A DNA stretch of 9,431 bases from positions 1 through 9,431 of the forward strand of contig DNHK01000303.1 in NCBI GenBank assembly GCA_003485905.1, written 5' to 3'. This DNA is from Gammaproteobacteria bacterium. Lineage in GTDB: Bacteria; Pseudomonadota; Gammaproteobacteria; Arenicellales; Arenicellaceae. Both the position numbers and the translations under genes were made by a program. Below the pieces are notes generated by a model, which searched no databases, had not been told where the DNA came from, and saw only the letters and a list, made by a program, of their open reading frames with translations. The stretch's first letter is position 1; every line of letters starts with the position of its first letter. Below, piece after piece: positions 1 through 8,096 of this stretch.

Positions 1-782
1 CCCATTGTTCCCCAAGCAATACCATAGCGCGCCTTATTTAGGCAGCCAAATGGTCCTTTTAAGCCTTTCACATTCGGAAGGAGATTTTCAGCAGGCACCA
101 TAACATTCTGCATGACTATCTCCCCTGTTATAGATGCCCGAAGGCTGAGCTTGCCATGTATCTCGGGTGCAGATAGCCCTTTCATTTCCTTTTCTAAAAT
201 GAAACCTCTAATTTCTCCATCTAATTTCCCCCACACTACAAATACATCAGCGATAGGCGAATTAGTTATCCACATTTTTTGTCCGTTCAGCAAATAACCA
301 TCTGAGGTCTTTTCAGCTTTAGTTAGCATTCCGTTAGGATCAGAACCGTGATCAGGCTCCGTAAGTCCAAAACAGCCAACCATCTCACCACTCGCTAGTT
401 TTGGTAAATACTTCTGACGTTGTTGCTCTGAACCAAATGCAAAAATTGGGTGCATCACCAATGAACTTTGAACACTCATGGCCGACCGGTAACCACTATC
501 GACACGTTCAACCTCCCTCGCTATTAGGCCGTACGCAACATGATTAACGCCTGCACAACCATACTCAGCCGGCAAAGTCGACCCCAACAAGCCCAAGCTA
601 CCCATCTCCAACATTATGTTTCGATCAAACTCCTCTTTCCTAGTCGCATCAACGACACGACTAAGTAACTTGTCTTGTGAATATTGATGGGCAGTCGACT
701 GTATTAGTTTTTCTTCCTCACTAAGCAAAGAAGAAAAACTAAGTGGATCTTGCCAGGAGAATGAAGCGAATTCTTTAGACAT
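1..782 (-). CDS. gcdH: Glutaryl-CoA dehydrogenase, N-terminal 260 residues (cut by window edge)
   Basis: FAD-dependent acyl-CoA dehydrogenase family enzyme that oxidatively decarboxylates glutaryl-CoA to crotonyl-CoA in lysine, tryptophan and glutarate breakdown; cytoplasmic. Reading the minus strand from an ATG at 782 gives 260 uninterrupted codons running off the left edge, about two thirds of the usual 390-400 residues. The N-terminal helical domain contains the GcdH signature [12 protein letters not shown] (about residues 96-107, with R99 as the conserved substrate-binding arginine), followed by [14 protein letters not shown] and the [12 protein letters not shown] flavin-contact motif (about 138-149). 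These features separate GcdH from ordinary chain-length acyl-CoA dehydrogenases. The catalytic glutamate lies in the missing C-terminal part. No strong SD sequence is seen before the ATG. It follows the membrane protein gene by 41 bp on the same strand. Nothing ties it directly to protocatechuate cleavage, which yields pyruvate and oxaloacetate rather than glutaryl-CoA. Confidence 0.93.
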   Translation of the reverse strand, partial: MSKEFASFSWQDPLSFSSLLSEEEKLIQSTAHQYSQDKLLSRVVDATRKEEFDRNIMLEMGSLGLLGSTLPAEYGCAGVNHVAYGLIAREVERVDSGYRSAMSVQSSLVMHPIFAFGSEQQRQKYLPKLASGEMVGCFGLTEPDHGSDPNGMLTKAEKTSDGYLLNGQKMWITNSPIADVFVVWGKLDGEIRGFILEKEMKGLSAPEIHGKLSLRASITGEIVMQNVMVPAENLLPNVKGLKGPFGCLNKARYGIAWGTM

Positions 783-823
783 ATAATTGCGTGTACTAAT
801 TTTTGGGATTACAGGTGCCCGAA

Positions 824-1543
824 TCACATCGGGCGCGTCAGCCATATTCTAAACTCAGCATCTGAAGCTGCCTCAGATATTCCGAATAACACGCCAGAAA
901 AAGCAGACCACTTTGAACCTAATCTCATATTATAAATCGGCCCGACAGTATGCCTTTGCTCATCAAAACTACCTATATTATTAGTTCTGCCATAGTCGTT
1001 GTACATCTCTACCCCTAGCGTATGACCAGCGCCAAGGTTCTTGTCCAATCTAAAGCGAGATTGCAAGTTCCAACCGTCTCTAGCATTGTCACCTACATCA
1101 AACGACGTCATGAATACCGCCCGCGCGTTCCAGTCATTGTTAAAGTAAAACTGATTCATCCAGTTTACCCCAAGCTGGTTCGGCCTATTTCCATCACGAA
1201 TTCGCACGTCGAAACGCATGCCTGTTCTATAGTTTGGGTCATCTTCACTAAACTCCCAGAATAGTTCAGCTTGCATAAAGTCAAAATCGAAATCGGAGTC
1301 AGTGGTCTTGCGGGTCTGACCAATAACTCGCCACATCCGATCATCGTCCAATGACTCCTCGTAATGTAACCGTTGTGCAAATCCAACTTCACCAACGCTA
1401 TTATCTGGATCTACTACTCCCCGGTACTGAAACGCTTTGTGCCCGTCGTTAACCATTGGCGGAAATACGCCACCGGTATTCTGAGCATGGATCGGGACTG
1501 TAAAAAGTAAGAGCGTAAAAACAACGCCAATTTCTCTAATCAT
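824..1543 (-). CDS. Predicted secreted/outer-membrane beta-rich protein, unknown function
   Basis: I do not recognise a characterised family. The start chosen is the ATG at 1543, giving 239 residues, because it begins a textbook signal peptide: MIRE, a hydrophobic run [10 protein letters not shown], then PIHA with likely cleavage before QNTGG (about residue 20). A TTG 42 bases upstream (1585) preceded by a G-rich stretch would add 14 residues, but it would bury the signal peptide. The mature part is rich in alternating polar/aromatic stretches ([59 protein letters not shown]), typical of antiparallel beta-hairpins of an outer-membrane barrel. The end, WLTRPM, lacks the usual terminal aromatic residue. 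Resemblance to the MetA-type 'phenol degradation' barrel proteins is possible but not shown. It has its own 147-bp upstream gap and may be transcribed separately from the catabolic operon. Export is fairly sure; barrel fold is inference. Confidence 0.8.
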   Translation of the reverse strand: MIREIGVVFTLLLFTVPIHAQNTGGVFPPMVNDGHKAFQYRGVVDPDNSVGEVGFAQRLHYEESLDDDRMWRVIGQTRKTTDSDFDFDFMQAELFWEFSEDDPNYRTGMRFDVRIRDGNRPNQLGVNWMNQFYFNNDWNARAVFMTSFDVGDNARDGWNLQSRFRLDKNLGAGHTLGVEMYNDYGRTNNIGSFDEQRHTVGPIYNMRLGSKWSAFSGVLFGISEAASDAEFRIWLTRPM

Positions 1544-1690
1544 TGGTAATACATTTCTAAATGGGCAAAGGCAGTAGTTTAGCAAACACCCCCTTGCCTC
1601 GCTGCTAGTGTTTTGTAGCTAATAAACAAACTTTCTAATATCCAATAGAACACCAGAACTTTAGGTCAAACTAAAATTGGGTTAGAAATT
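1544..1690. other. Intergenic region between aldo/keto reductase and membrane protein genes
   Basis: This 147-bp spacer on the minus-strand transcript path holds no gene. An imperfect inverted repeat, AAACAC at 1584-1589 against GTGTTT at 1608-1613, brackets a G-rich stretch (minus-strand reading). It has an 18-base loop and no T-run, so it is not a convincing terminator. A TTGACC hexamer read on the minus strand (1664-1669) could be a -35 element for the downstream membrane protein gene, but I see no good -10 at the right distance. Confidence 0.35.
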
Positions 1691-2695
1691 TTAATTCGCT
1701 GAATTTGGAAACTCTTCGGTCCCTACCTGTGCTTGGACTGTAGGAGAATATCGAGGCCCGGATACTGTATTTTGATTAATAAGCCTATCTAGGTCTCCTA
1801 TAGTGTCATCTGATAGATGGAGCTGCCCTGCACCCCAATTTTCACGTACGTGTTCAATACTCGTTGTTCCTGGTATCACGTGAATATTTTTGCTGCGTTG
1901 GAGCAACCAGGCAATTGCCAACTGAGCCGGCGTACAATTATTTTGTATTGCGATCTCTTGGTACTTTCCCAGAAGCCGTTCTCGATTTAAACCAAAATGC
2001 GGTTCTTGAAAACGCGGCATTGCCAAACGGATGTCCTTCTCTACGAATTTCTCAGGGTCGATTTTCATATCGGCCAGGAAACCTCGAGCAAGAGGAGAAA
2101 ACGCTACAAAGGCCGCCCCAATTTCGGCACAAACGTCCAGCACGGCAATTTCAACATTCCTACTCCAAAGCGAATACTCTGATTGGACTGCCGAAACAGT
2201 ATATTCAGCGTGCGCGCGTCGAATAGTATCCGCACTCATTTCTGAAAGACCAAGTGCATTAACCTTACCTTCACTTATTAAGTCCGCCACCGCTCCAACT
2301 GACTCTTCAATAGGCACCTGAGGATCTAGTCGATGCAGATAATAAAGATCGATGCTATCGGTTTGCATTCGAGTTAATGACTCCTCGCAACTGCGACGAA
2401 TCTGATCAGGGTGACCGTCCAGAGTACGCTTGCCATCGCGAATGAACAACACACCTTTGCTAACTAGAAAAACTTGATCGCGCACTGATTTAAGAAAAGG
2501 CCCAACCAGCGCCTCATTTCTACTTGCGCCGTACAGCGCAGCAGAATCGAAGTGCGTTATTCCAACATCTATTGCACATTGAAGTACCCGCTCAGCTTGC
2601 GCCCGGGCCGGTGGTATCCCATAGGCATGAGAGAGGTTCATACACCCCAATCCAATAGCCGGAACAGAATGCCCACCAATTGTACGTAACTGCAT
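1691..2695 (-). CDS. Aldo/keto reductase, last gene of the protocatechuate operon
   Basis: NAD(P)H-dependent oxidoreductase of the aldo/keto reductase superfamily, 334 residues, cytoplasmic TIM barrel. The catalytic tetrad is complete: D50 in HFDSAALYG, Y55, K80 in FLVSKG and H121 in YYLHRLDP. The N-terminal strand GLGCMNLSHAYG, the SLTRMQTDSIDLYYLH block and the C-terminal cofactor-binding segment IPGTTSIEHVRENW (about 275-288) are typical of AKRs related to the AKR13/YajO-like group. The ATG follows an AGGG-containing SD and lies 15 bp after the ligC stop, so it is probably cotranscribed. The standard 4,5-cleavage pathway has no AKR step. It might act on an aldehyde such as a ring-cleavage semialdehyde or a lignin-derived benzaldehyde feeding into protocatechuate, but that is speculation. 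Substrate unknown; family assignment firm. Confidence 0.92.
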   Translation of the reverse strand: MQLRTIGGHSVPAIGLGCMNLSHAYGIPPARAQAERVLQCAIDVGITHFDSAALYGASRNEALVGPFLKSVRDQVFLVSKGVLFIRDGKRTLDGHPDQIRRSCEESLTRMQTDSIDLYYLHRLDPQVPIEESVGAVADLISEGKVNALGLSEMSADTIRRAHAEYTVSAVQSEYSLWSRNVEIAVLDVCAEIGAAFVAFSPLARGFLADMKIDPEKFVEKDIRLAMPRFQEPHFGLNRERLLGKYQEIAIQNNCTPAQLAIAWLLQRSKNIHVIPGTTSIEHVRENWGAGQLHLSDDTIGDLDRLINQNTVSGPRYSPTVQAQVGTEEFPNSAN

Positions 2696-2710
2696 GAATT
2701 ACCCTATCAT

Positions 2711-3655
2711 TCAGTCGCTAAGCTGTTGCTCTAGGTCATAAAGCACTTTGTAGCACGGCAGTACTTGAGCGACGCTAGAATTAGGCTCACGCCCCTCGCG
2801 GATGGCAGCGATAAACTCTCGATCCTGCAACTCAATACCATTCATAGAAATATCAACCGCAGAAACATCGATAGGCTCCTCATTACCATTCACCAGATCA
2901 TCATAGCGAGCTATATAAGTGCCGTTGTCACATATATAGCGGAATAACGTTCCAATAGGACCATCATTGTTAAATGACAGTGATAGCGTGCAAATAGCGC
3001 CATTGGCGGCCTTCAGCTGAATCGACATATCCATAGCAATACCCAATTCTGCGTGAATAGGGCCCTGAATGGCATTAGCCTGTATAACTGGTGATCCTGT
3101 CTGGTAAGCAAACAGGTCGACGGTATGCGCCGCATGATGCCACAGTAAGTGATCCGTCCAACTTCGAGGTTCACCCTTGGCGTTAATATTTTTACGTCGG
3201 AAGAAATAGGTTTGCACATCCATTTGCTGGATGCCCAGCCCGCCAGATTGAACGGCGTTATGCACCCACTGATGTGATGGATTGAAACGCCGGGTATGAC
3301 CTACCATACAAATACGGCCTGTTTCTTTTTGTATCTTCAATACCGCTTCAGCATCCGCCCAGCTATCCGCCAGCGGAATTTCAACTTCAACATGCTTACC
3401 AGCCCGCATACACTCGATAGCCTGGGCTGCATGCATGGACGTAGGCGTGCATAGAATCACAGCATCGGCTTCACTTGAATCCAGCGCCTCGGTTAGGCTG
3501 CTGGAAACGTGCCCAACATTGTATTCCTTAGCAATTTTGAGAGTTTTCTCTTTACTATGGCCTACAAGCGACACGACTTCCGCACCATCAATTTGTTTCA
3601 TGCCCTCCAAATGCTTGATACCAAAAGCCCCGGGGCCAACAACCATTATCTTCAT
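2711..3655 (-). CDS. ligC: 4-carboxy-2-hydroxymuconate-6-semialdehyde dehydrogenase (Gfo/Idh/MocA family)
   Basis: Oxidises the cyclic hemiacetal of 4-carboxy-2-hydroxymuconate-6-semialdehyde, the ring-cleavage product of protocatechuate, to 2-pyrone-4,6-dicarboxylate using NAD(P)+. At 314 residues it matches the roughly 315-residue LigC/PmdC proteins. The Rossmann loop is GPGAFG (residues 7-12), followed by the cofactor-domain segments VILCTPTSMHA and AGKHVEVEIPLADSW. The usual Gfo/Idh 'EKP' appears here as EIP (92-94), as I recall for LigC-type enzymes. CMVGHTRRFNPSH (116-128), RSWTDHLLWHHAAHTVDLF (164-182) and the C-terminal NGIELQDREF..AIREGREPNSS block strongly recall LigC. The ATG is preceded by a good AGGAG SD. 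It lies 33 bp after ligB and directly follows the dioxygenase in pathway order, which supports the call. Confidence 0.93.
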   Translation of the reverse strand: MKIMVVGPGAFGIKHLEGMKQIDGAEVVSLVGHSKEKTLKIAKEYNVGHVSSSLTEALDSSEADAVILCTPTSMHAAQAIECMRAGKHVEVEIPLADSWADAEAVLKIQKETGRICMVGHTRRFNPSHQWVHNAVQSGGLGIQQMDVQTYFFRRKNINAKGEPRSWTDHLLWHHAAHTVDLFAYQTGSPVIQANAIQGPIHAELGIAMDMSIQLKAANGAICTLSLSFNNDGPIGTLFRYICDNGTYIARYDDLVNGNEEPIDVSAVDISMNGIELQDREFIAAIREGREPNSSVAQVLPCYKVLYDLEQQLSD

Positions 3656-3688
3656 TGTATACTCCTAACGTATCCAGTCTTTAAAAAC

Positions 3689-4928
<1,240 letters not shown>

Positions 4929-4971
4929 TCTTCCTCCAAATAATTTTCTTTGAATTCAGCAGGCATTCTAG

Positions 4972-5862
4972 TTATTCAGCCCAATAAAGACGCATCGGGT
5001 TATCTACCAGCAACTGCCGTTGCAACGCCGCGGTAGTTGCAATTTGAGGAATAACATCGACTAAATGGCCATCATCTGGCATATGACTCTTCATATTCGG
5101 ATGAGGCCAATCTGTGCCCCACAAGACTCGATCTGGAAAGCTTTCAACTATCTTTCTAGCAAACGGAACAACATCTCCATAAGCACTTGGGCCAACCAGA
5201 GACAACCTTTCCGGACAGCTAACCTTTGACCAAAAATTTGGATTGTCACTGAGCAATTTGGTAAACAGCCCGAACTCCGGGCCGTCAACCGACTTACTGA
5301 CATCCGGCCGTCCCATATGATCGACAACAATTGTAGCCGGCAGAGAGGTAAAAAACTCATAGAGTTCTGGTAATTCTGCAGCCTCAAAATAAATAACAAT
5401 GTGCCAACCAAGTCTCTTTATGCGATCGGCTATTACCCTTAAATCGTCAAAGGGGAGCGAATCCACAAGACGCTTTACAAAATTAAAGCGCACACCGCGG
5501 ACTCCGGCCATATGAAGTATTTGTAGCTCTTCATCAGTAATGCTGGCCTTAACTGTCGCCACACCGCGCGCCAACCCTTTAGAACTCTGCAAAGCATCGA
5601 CCAATGCCCGATTATCCGCACCATGGCAGGTGGCTTGAACAATTACGTTTCGCGAAAAACCAAGAAAATCTCTAAGTGCCCAAAGATCATCTTTGGAGGC
5701 ATCACAAGGTGTGTACTTGCGTTCTGCCGCAAACGGAAACTGATCGCCCGGCCCGAACACATGGCAATGAGCATCTACTGCACCCTCTGGGAGAACGAAA
5801 CTTGGTTTACTCGGGTTCAGGTGCCAATGGAGCCAGTCGCTATCAGGGGTAAACTGTGTCAC
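4972..5862 (-). CDS. ligI: 2-pyrone-4,6-dicarboxylate hydrolase (amidohydrolase superfamily)
   Basis: Hydrolyses the lactone 2-pyrone-4,6-dicarboxylate to 4-oxalomesaconate (4-carboxy-2-hydroxymuconate). It has 296 residues, against 293 for the Sphingobium enzyme. The HxH motif AHCHVFGPG gives H32 and H34. H182 sits in VVDHMGRPD and the catalytic D251 in LWGTDWPHPN; R125, R131 and R219 lie where the substrate carboxylate-binding arginines of LigI are expected. The end, VDNPMRLYWAE, is the standard amidohydrolase_2 C-terminus. The start is GTG at 5862, supported by an AAGGAG SD eight bases upstream and by the family N-terminus (LPEGAVDAHCHVFGP about 24 residues in). It overlaps the stop of the preceding 97-codon ORF by four bases (GTGA), so translation of ligI is probably coupled to that small ORF. 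Confidence 0.93.
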   Translation of the reverse strand: MTQFTPDSDWLHWHLNPSKPSFVLPEGAVDAHCHVFGPGDQFPFAAERKYTPCDASKDDLWALRDFLGFSRNVIVQATCHGADNRALVDALQSSKGLARGVATVKASITDEELQILHMAGVRGVRFNFVKRLVDSLPFDDLRVIADRIKRLGWHIVIYFEAAELPELYEFFTSLPATIVVDHMGRPDVSKSVDGPEFGLFTKLLSDNPNFWSKVSCPERLSLVGPSAYGDVVPFARKIVESFPDRVLWGTDWPHPNMKSHMPDDGHLVDVIPQIATTAALQRQLLVDNPMRLYWAE

Positions 5863-6152
5863 AGGCCTCTCTCCTTCAACAAAACGTCCGAATGAGGATA
5901 AACTGTTCTGGCTTCATCGTTATAAATTTTACCAGGTGAGATCAAGTTTGCTTGTGAAGAAAACATGCTCATATAAGTGTCGCACTCATTTAACTCTCGC
6001 AGCTGATCTAATGAAATATTCTCCCGAACTTGATAGCCAAAATTATCCCGCACGTCGGATAATGGCCGGCCGCTTTTATAGATGAGATTTTGTAAATCAT
6101 CAATTAAATGGTGAGGTGCGGTCGCGCAGTGCAGATAAGAATCGTTAACCAT
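5859..6152 (-). CDS. 97-residue protein resembling an internally deleted 4-oxalomesaconate hydratase (LigJ)
   Basis: An intact ORF between ligU and ligI, where a hydratase gene would complete the pathway. Full-length LigJ-type hydratases are about 340 residues. From recalled family sequence, the first 16 residues (MVNDSYLHCATAPHHL) match the LigJ start MIIDCHGHYTTAPKAL, residues about 51-70 (QLRELNECD...MFSSQANLI) resemble the block ending VFSPRAS, and the last 24 residues (IYNDEARTVYP..D..LKERG) match the extreme C-terminus IYEGNARRVYP..D..LK. Roughly 240 residues of the barrel between them are absent. Of the HxH metal motif only the second His remains (H8); the first position is Tyr. It therefore cannot be a working amidohydrolase-fold hydratase. 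The SD is weak, unlike its neighbours, and an in-frame TAA directly precedes the ATG. The TGA overlaps the ligI GTG. It may be a remnant, a translational coupler or a repurposed small protein; the homology itself needs a search. Confidence 0.6.
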   Translation of the reverse strand: MVNDSYLHCATAPHHLIDDLQNLIYKSGRPLSDVRDNFGYQVRENISLDQLRELNECDTYMSMFSSQANLISPGKIYNDEARTVYPHSDVLLKERGL

Positions 6153-6207
6153 TTACTAAAACTCTGCGGGGTGTGAGTAACATAGGCTCGAATAAATAGA
6201 AGCAATT

Positions 6208-7305
6208 TTATGCTGTGGTCTCAAAAGCACGCTCAGGAACATAGACTTCGCCTCGCATTAATAGGCGAGCCGTACGAAGTAATGCCGCTCTCCTGACCAC
6301 GAATTCTTCTTTACCCCCACGTTCAATTTCCACCTCTACACTAAATGATCCCGTCGGGTGTTCAATACTAAGCTGATTAACGGATTTCGACGATAGCCCG
6401 GCTGAAAATTCCTGAGCAATAGAGCCCGTTAACATGCACGCTGTTGCAACACTAACCGATCCCAGCACTCCAATGGCTTCGTGCACCCGGTGTGGGATAA
6501 AAGTGCGAGTATTTAAAGTACCACTATTTTGCGCTGTGGAAACAAGACTCATTTTTGGGATCGTTTTACCAGACACGTCACCCAAATTCATTAGCCGACC
6601 GGCCTCCAATCGTATTGCTTCTATACGGTTTTTCAGCTCGAGATTCGTTTCCAATTCCGCTGGCGACTCGTTTCCGACCAATCCAAAGTCGCTGGCTTTT
6701 AGCAACACCACCGGCATCCCGTTATCAATACAGGTAACTTCTACATCTAGCACCAAGTCTCTGACTCGACCAGTCGGTAACAGTGCACCACAACTTGAAC
6801 CAGCAATATCTAAAAACTCTATAGGCACAGCCGCTGAGGCCCCGGGAACCCCATCGATACGCGCCTCTCCTTCATATTCAACCTTGCCGCGAGGGGTCTG
6901 AACTCGTGCGATCGCTTTGGCGCCAGTATTAAGCATGTGAATTCGAACATCGGTTGTTGCCCCGTTAGAGCGAAGCATTCCAGATTCAATCGCATAAGGT
7001 CCAACGCCGGCCAAAATATTACCGCAATTTTGTGCGTCGCTCACAATGCCTTCGTCCACCATGACTTGAAGAAATAGATAGTCAATATCCGATTCGTTAG
7101 AATCAGATAGACTAACAACCGCTACTTTGCTGGTAAGCGGATGCGCTCCGCCGATACCGTCAATCTGCCTTACGTCGGGGGACCCCATGACGGCAAGCAG
7201 GACACGATTGCGTGCTTCAACGTCCGCAGGCAAATCTTTCGCCTGAAAGTACAGGCCTTTAGAGGTACCTCCGCGCATCAGCATTGAGGGGATAGCAGTT
7301 TGCAA
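6208..7305 (-). CDS. ligU: 4-oxalomesaconate isomerase/tautomerase, PrpF family (LigU/GalD type)
   Basis: PrpF-family (diaminopimelate-epimerase fold) enzyme that interconverts isomers of 4-oxalomesaconate by proton transfer, preparing it for hydration. It has 365 residues, against about 360 in GalD/LigU. The N-terminal MLMRGGTSKGLYF (8-20), QIDGIGGAHPLTSKVAVV (47-64) and AQNCGNILAGVGPYAIE (91-107) are family signatures. K60 and C94 correspond by spacing to the LigU catalytic Lys66 and Cys100. The start is a TTG at 7305, only two bases after the ligK stop, with AAAGGA nine bases upstream. It is preferred over the internal ATG at residue 8 because family members have about ten residues before RGGTSKG. 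LigU (double-bond shift) and GalD (keto-enol tautomerase) activities cannot be told apart from sequence read by eye. A 55-bp gap precedes the small ORF. Confidence 0.9.
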   Translation of the reverse strand: MQTAIPSMLMRGGTSKGLYFQAKDLPADVEARNRVLLAVMGSPDVRQIDGIGGAHPLTSKVAVVSLSDSNESDIDYLFLQVMVDEGIVSDAQNCGNILAGVGPYAIESGMLRSNGATTDVRIHMLNTGAKAIARVQTPRGKVEYEGEARIDGVPGASAAVPIEFLDIAGSSCGALLPTGRVRDLVLDVEVTCIDNGMPVVLLKASDFGLVGNESPAELETNLELKNRIEAIRLEAGRLMNLGDVSGKTIPKMSLVSTAQNSGTLNTRTFIPHRVHEAIGVLGSVSVATACMLTGSIAQEFSAGLSSKSVNQLSIEHPTGSFSVEVEIERGGKEEFVVRRAALLRTARLLMRGEVYVPERAFETTA

Positions 7306-7307
7306 GG

Positions 7308-7997
7308 TTAAATGTCCTTTAACGTTTTAATGTAACGTAATCCCTTATCTGCCAACCGCTCGCGCATATTATATATATCCAACCCTAGCTCTCCAGCCTC
7401 GAAACGTGCTCGCTTTTCTTCTTCGTTAGCAGAACGTTTCTCTACACCCTTCAAAACCTTCTCTGCGTCTTCTCGCTGTACTACGACTACACCGTCATCA
7501 TCTGCGACCACTAGATCTCCAGGAGTTATCAAAGCCTCTGCGCATATCACGGGCACATTCACATTGCCCAGTGTCTCCTTTACTGTGCCCTGAGCGAACA
7601 CTGCTTTCGACCATACCGGAAACTGCATTTCTTTAAGCGTCGCAATATCGCGTACACCGGCATCAATAATCAGGCCTAGCACGCCTCTAGATTTCAACGA
7701 AGTTGCTAACAGATCACCAAAATAACCATCTTCACATGGACTGGTAGGAGCAACTACTAGCACGTCACCAGGCTGACATTGTTCCACTGCGACGTGCAGC
7801 ATCCAATTATCACCGGGCGCAACCTCACAAGTAACAGCAGAACCCGCAATTCGCGAGCCTGGATAAATCGGCCTCATATAAGAAGCTAGAAGCCCCTTGC
7901 GACCTTGTGCTTCATGGACGGTTGCAACCTCTGCACCTTGAAAGTGCTGAAGGACAGATTTAGGCGTTCTTTGTATATCAGTTACACAGACTGGCAT
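7308..7997 (-). CDS. ligK: 4-carboxy-4-hydroxy-2-oxoadipate / 4-hydroxy-4-methyl-2-oxoglutarate aldolase (RraA-like class II)
   Basis: Last enzyme of the pathway: a divalent-metal class II pyruvate aldolase that splits 4-carboxy-4-hydroxy-2-oxoadipate to pyruvate and oxaloacetate, and usually also decarboxylates oxaloacetate. It has 229 residues, typical of LigK/ProA/GalC. Signatures are the N-terminal [11 protein letters not shown] (25-35), the glycine-rich [20 protein letters not shown] (91-110), DAGVRD (112-117) with R116 and metal-binding D117, and [13 protein letters not shown] (about 161-173). The C-terminal extension with [14 protein letters not shown] distinguishes these aldolases from the shorter RNase E inhibitor RraA. 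It is the first gene of the minus-strand operon, starting 97 bp from the divergent regulator. The ATG at 7997 has no clear SD. Promoter-proximal position with a two-base gap to ligU implies cotranscription. Confidence 0.93.
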   Translation of the reverse strand: MPVCVTDIQRTPKSVLQHFQGAEVATVHEAQGRKGLLASYMRPIYPGSRIAGSAVTCEVAPGDNWMLHVAVEQCQPGDVLVVAPTSPCEDGYFGDLLATSLKSRGVLGLIIDAGVRDIATLKEMQFPVWSKAVFAQGTVKETLGNVNVPVICAEALITPGDLVVADDDGVVVVQREDAEKVLKGVEKRSANEEEKRARFEAGELGLDIYNMRERLADKGLRYIKTLKDI

Positions 7998-8094
7998 ATT
8001 AAATCGACTCGGCTCACGTTAGTTAAATAGTATGGCTAAATTACTTAATAAAAGGATATTCAAATACTGTTTAATACTATAAGTTTTTTCTATA
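7998..8094. promoter_or_regulatory. Divergent lig operon / lysR control region with AATACT repeats
   Basis: This AT-rich 97-bp spacer must hold the promoters of both transcription units. A TACTAT hexamer on the minus strand (8027-8032) is a plausible -10 for the operon, about 30 bp before the ligK ATG. No good -35 is found at 16-18 bp, as expected for an activator-dependent promoter. Upstream of it AATACT occurs twice in direct orientation (8063-8068 and 8073-8078), exactly 10 bp apart. The second copy extends to ATACTAT (8074-8080), the inverse of ATAGTAT at 8027-8033. LysR-type regulators commonly bind just here, so these are candidate operator half-sites. The assignment is inference. Confidence 0.5.
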
Positions 8095-8096
8095 AT
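8091..8096 (+). promoter_or_regulatory. TATAAT hexamer, candidate -10 of the lysR gene overlapping its first ATG
   Basis: A perfect TATAAT ends inside the ATG at 8095. No consensus -35 lies 16-18 bp upstream. If used, transcription would start near 8103-8104, so translation would have to begin at the second ATG (8104), probably leaderless. TACTAT at 8075-8080 is an alternative -10 that would leave a short leader before 8095. The AT-rich context makes a chance match possible. Confidence 0.3.

Noticed and set aside
817..834. Six-base-pair hairpin GCCCGA / TCGGGC spanning the stop codon of the membrane protein gene
   Set aside because: On the transcribed minus strand it is followed by mixed sequence and not a T-run, and the stem is short, so it is not called as a terminator.
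1864..2321. Several overlapping plus-strand open frames opposite the aldo/keto reductase
   Set aside because: All are antisense to a well-supported gene and show no domain or signal sequence.
5859..6152. Reading the 97-codon ORF as a second LigA-like small subunit
   Set aside because: Size is similar, but none of the LigA blocks (KGFHLNQF, LGGN, MTGLSVEEY) are present, and the termini fit the amidohydrolase-type hydratase better.
6434..6901. Long plus-strand open frame (155 codons) opposite ligU
   Set aside because: It lies wholly antisense to a gene with clear catalytic residues, has no recognisable protein features, and is explained by codon bias of ligU.
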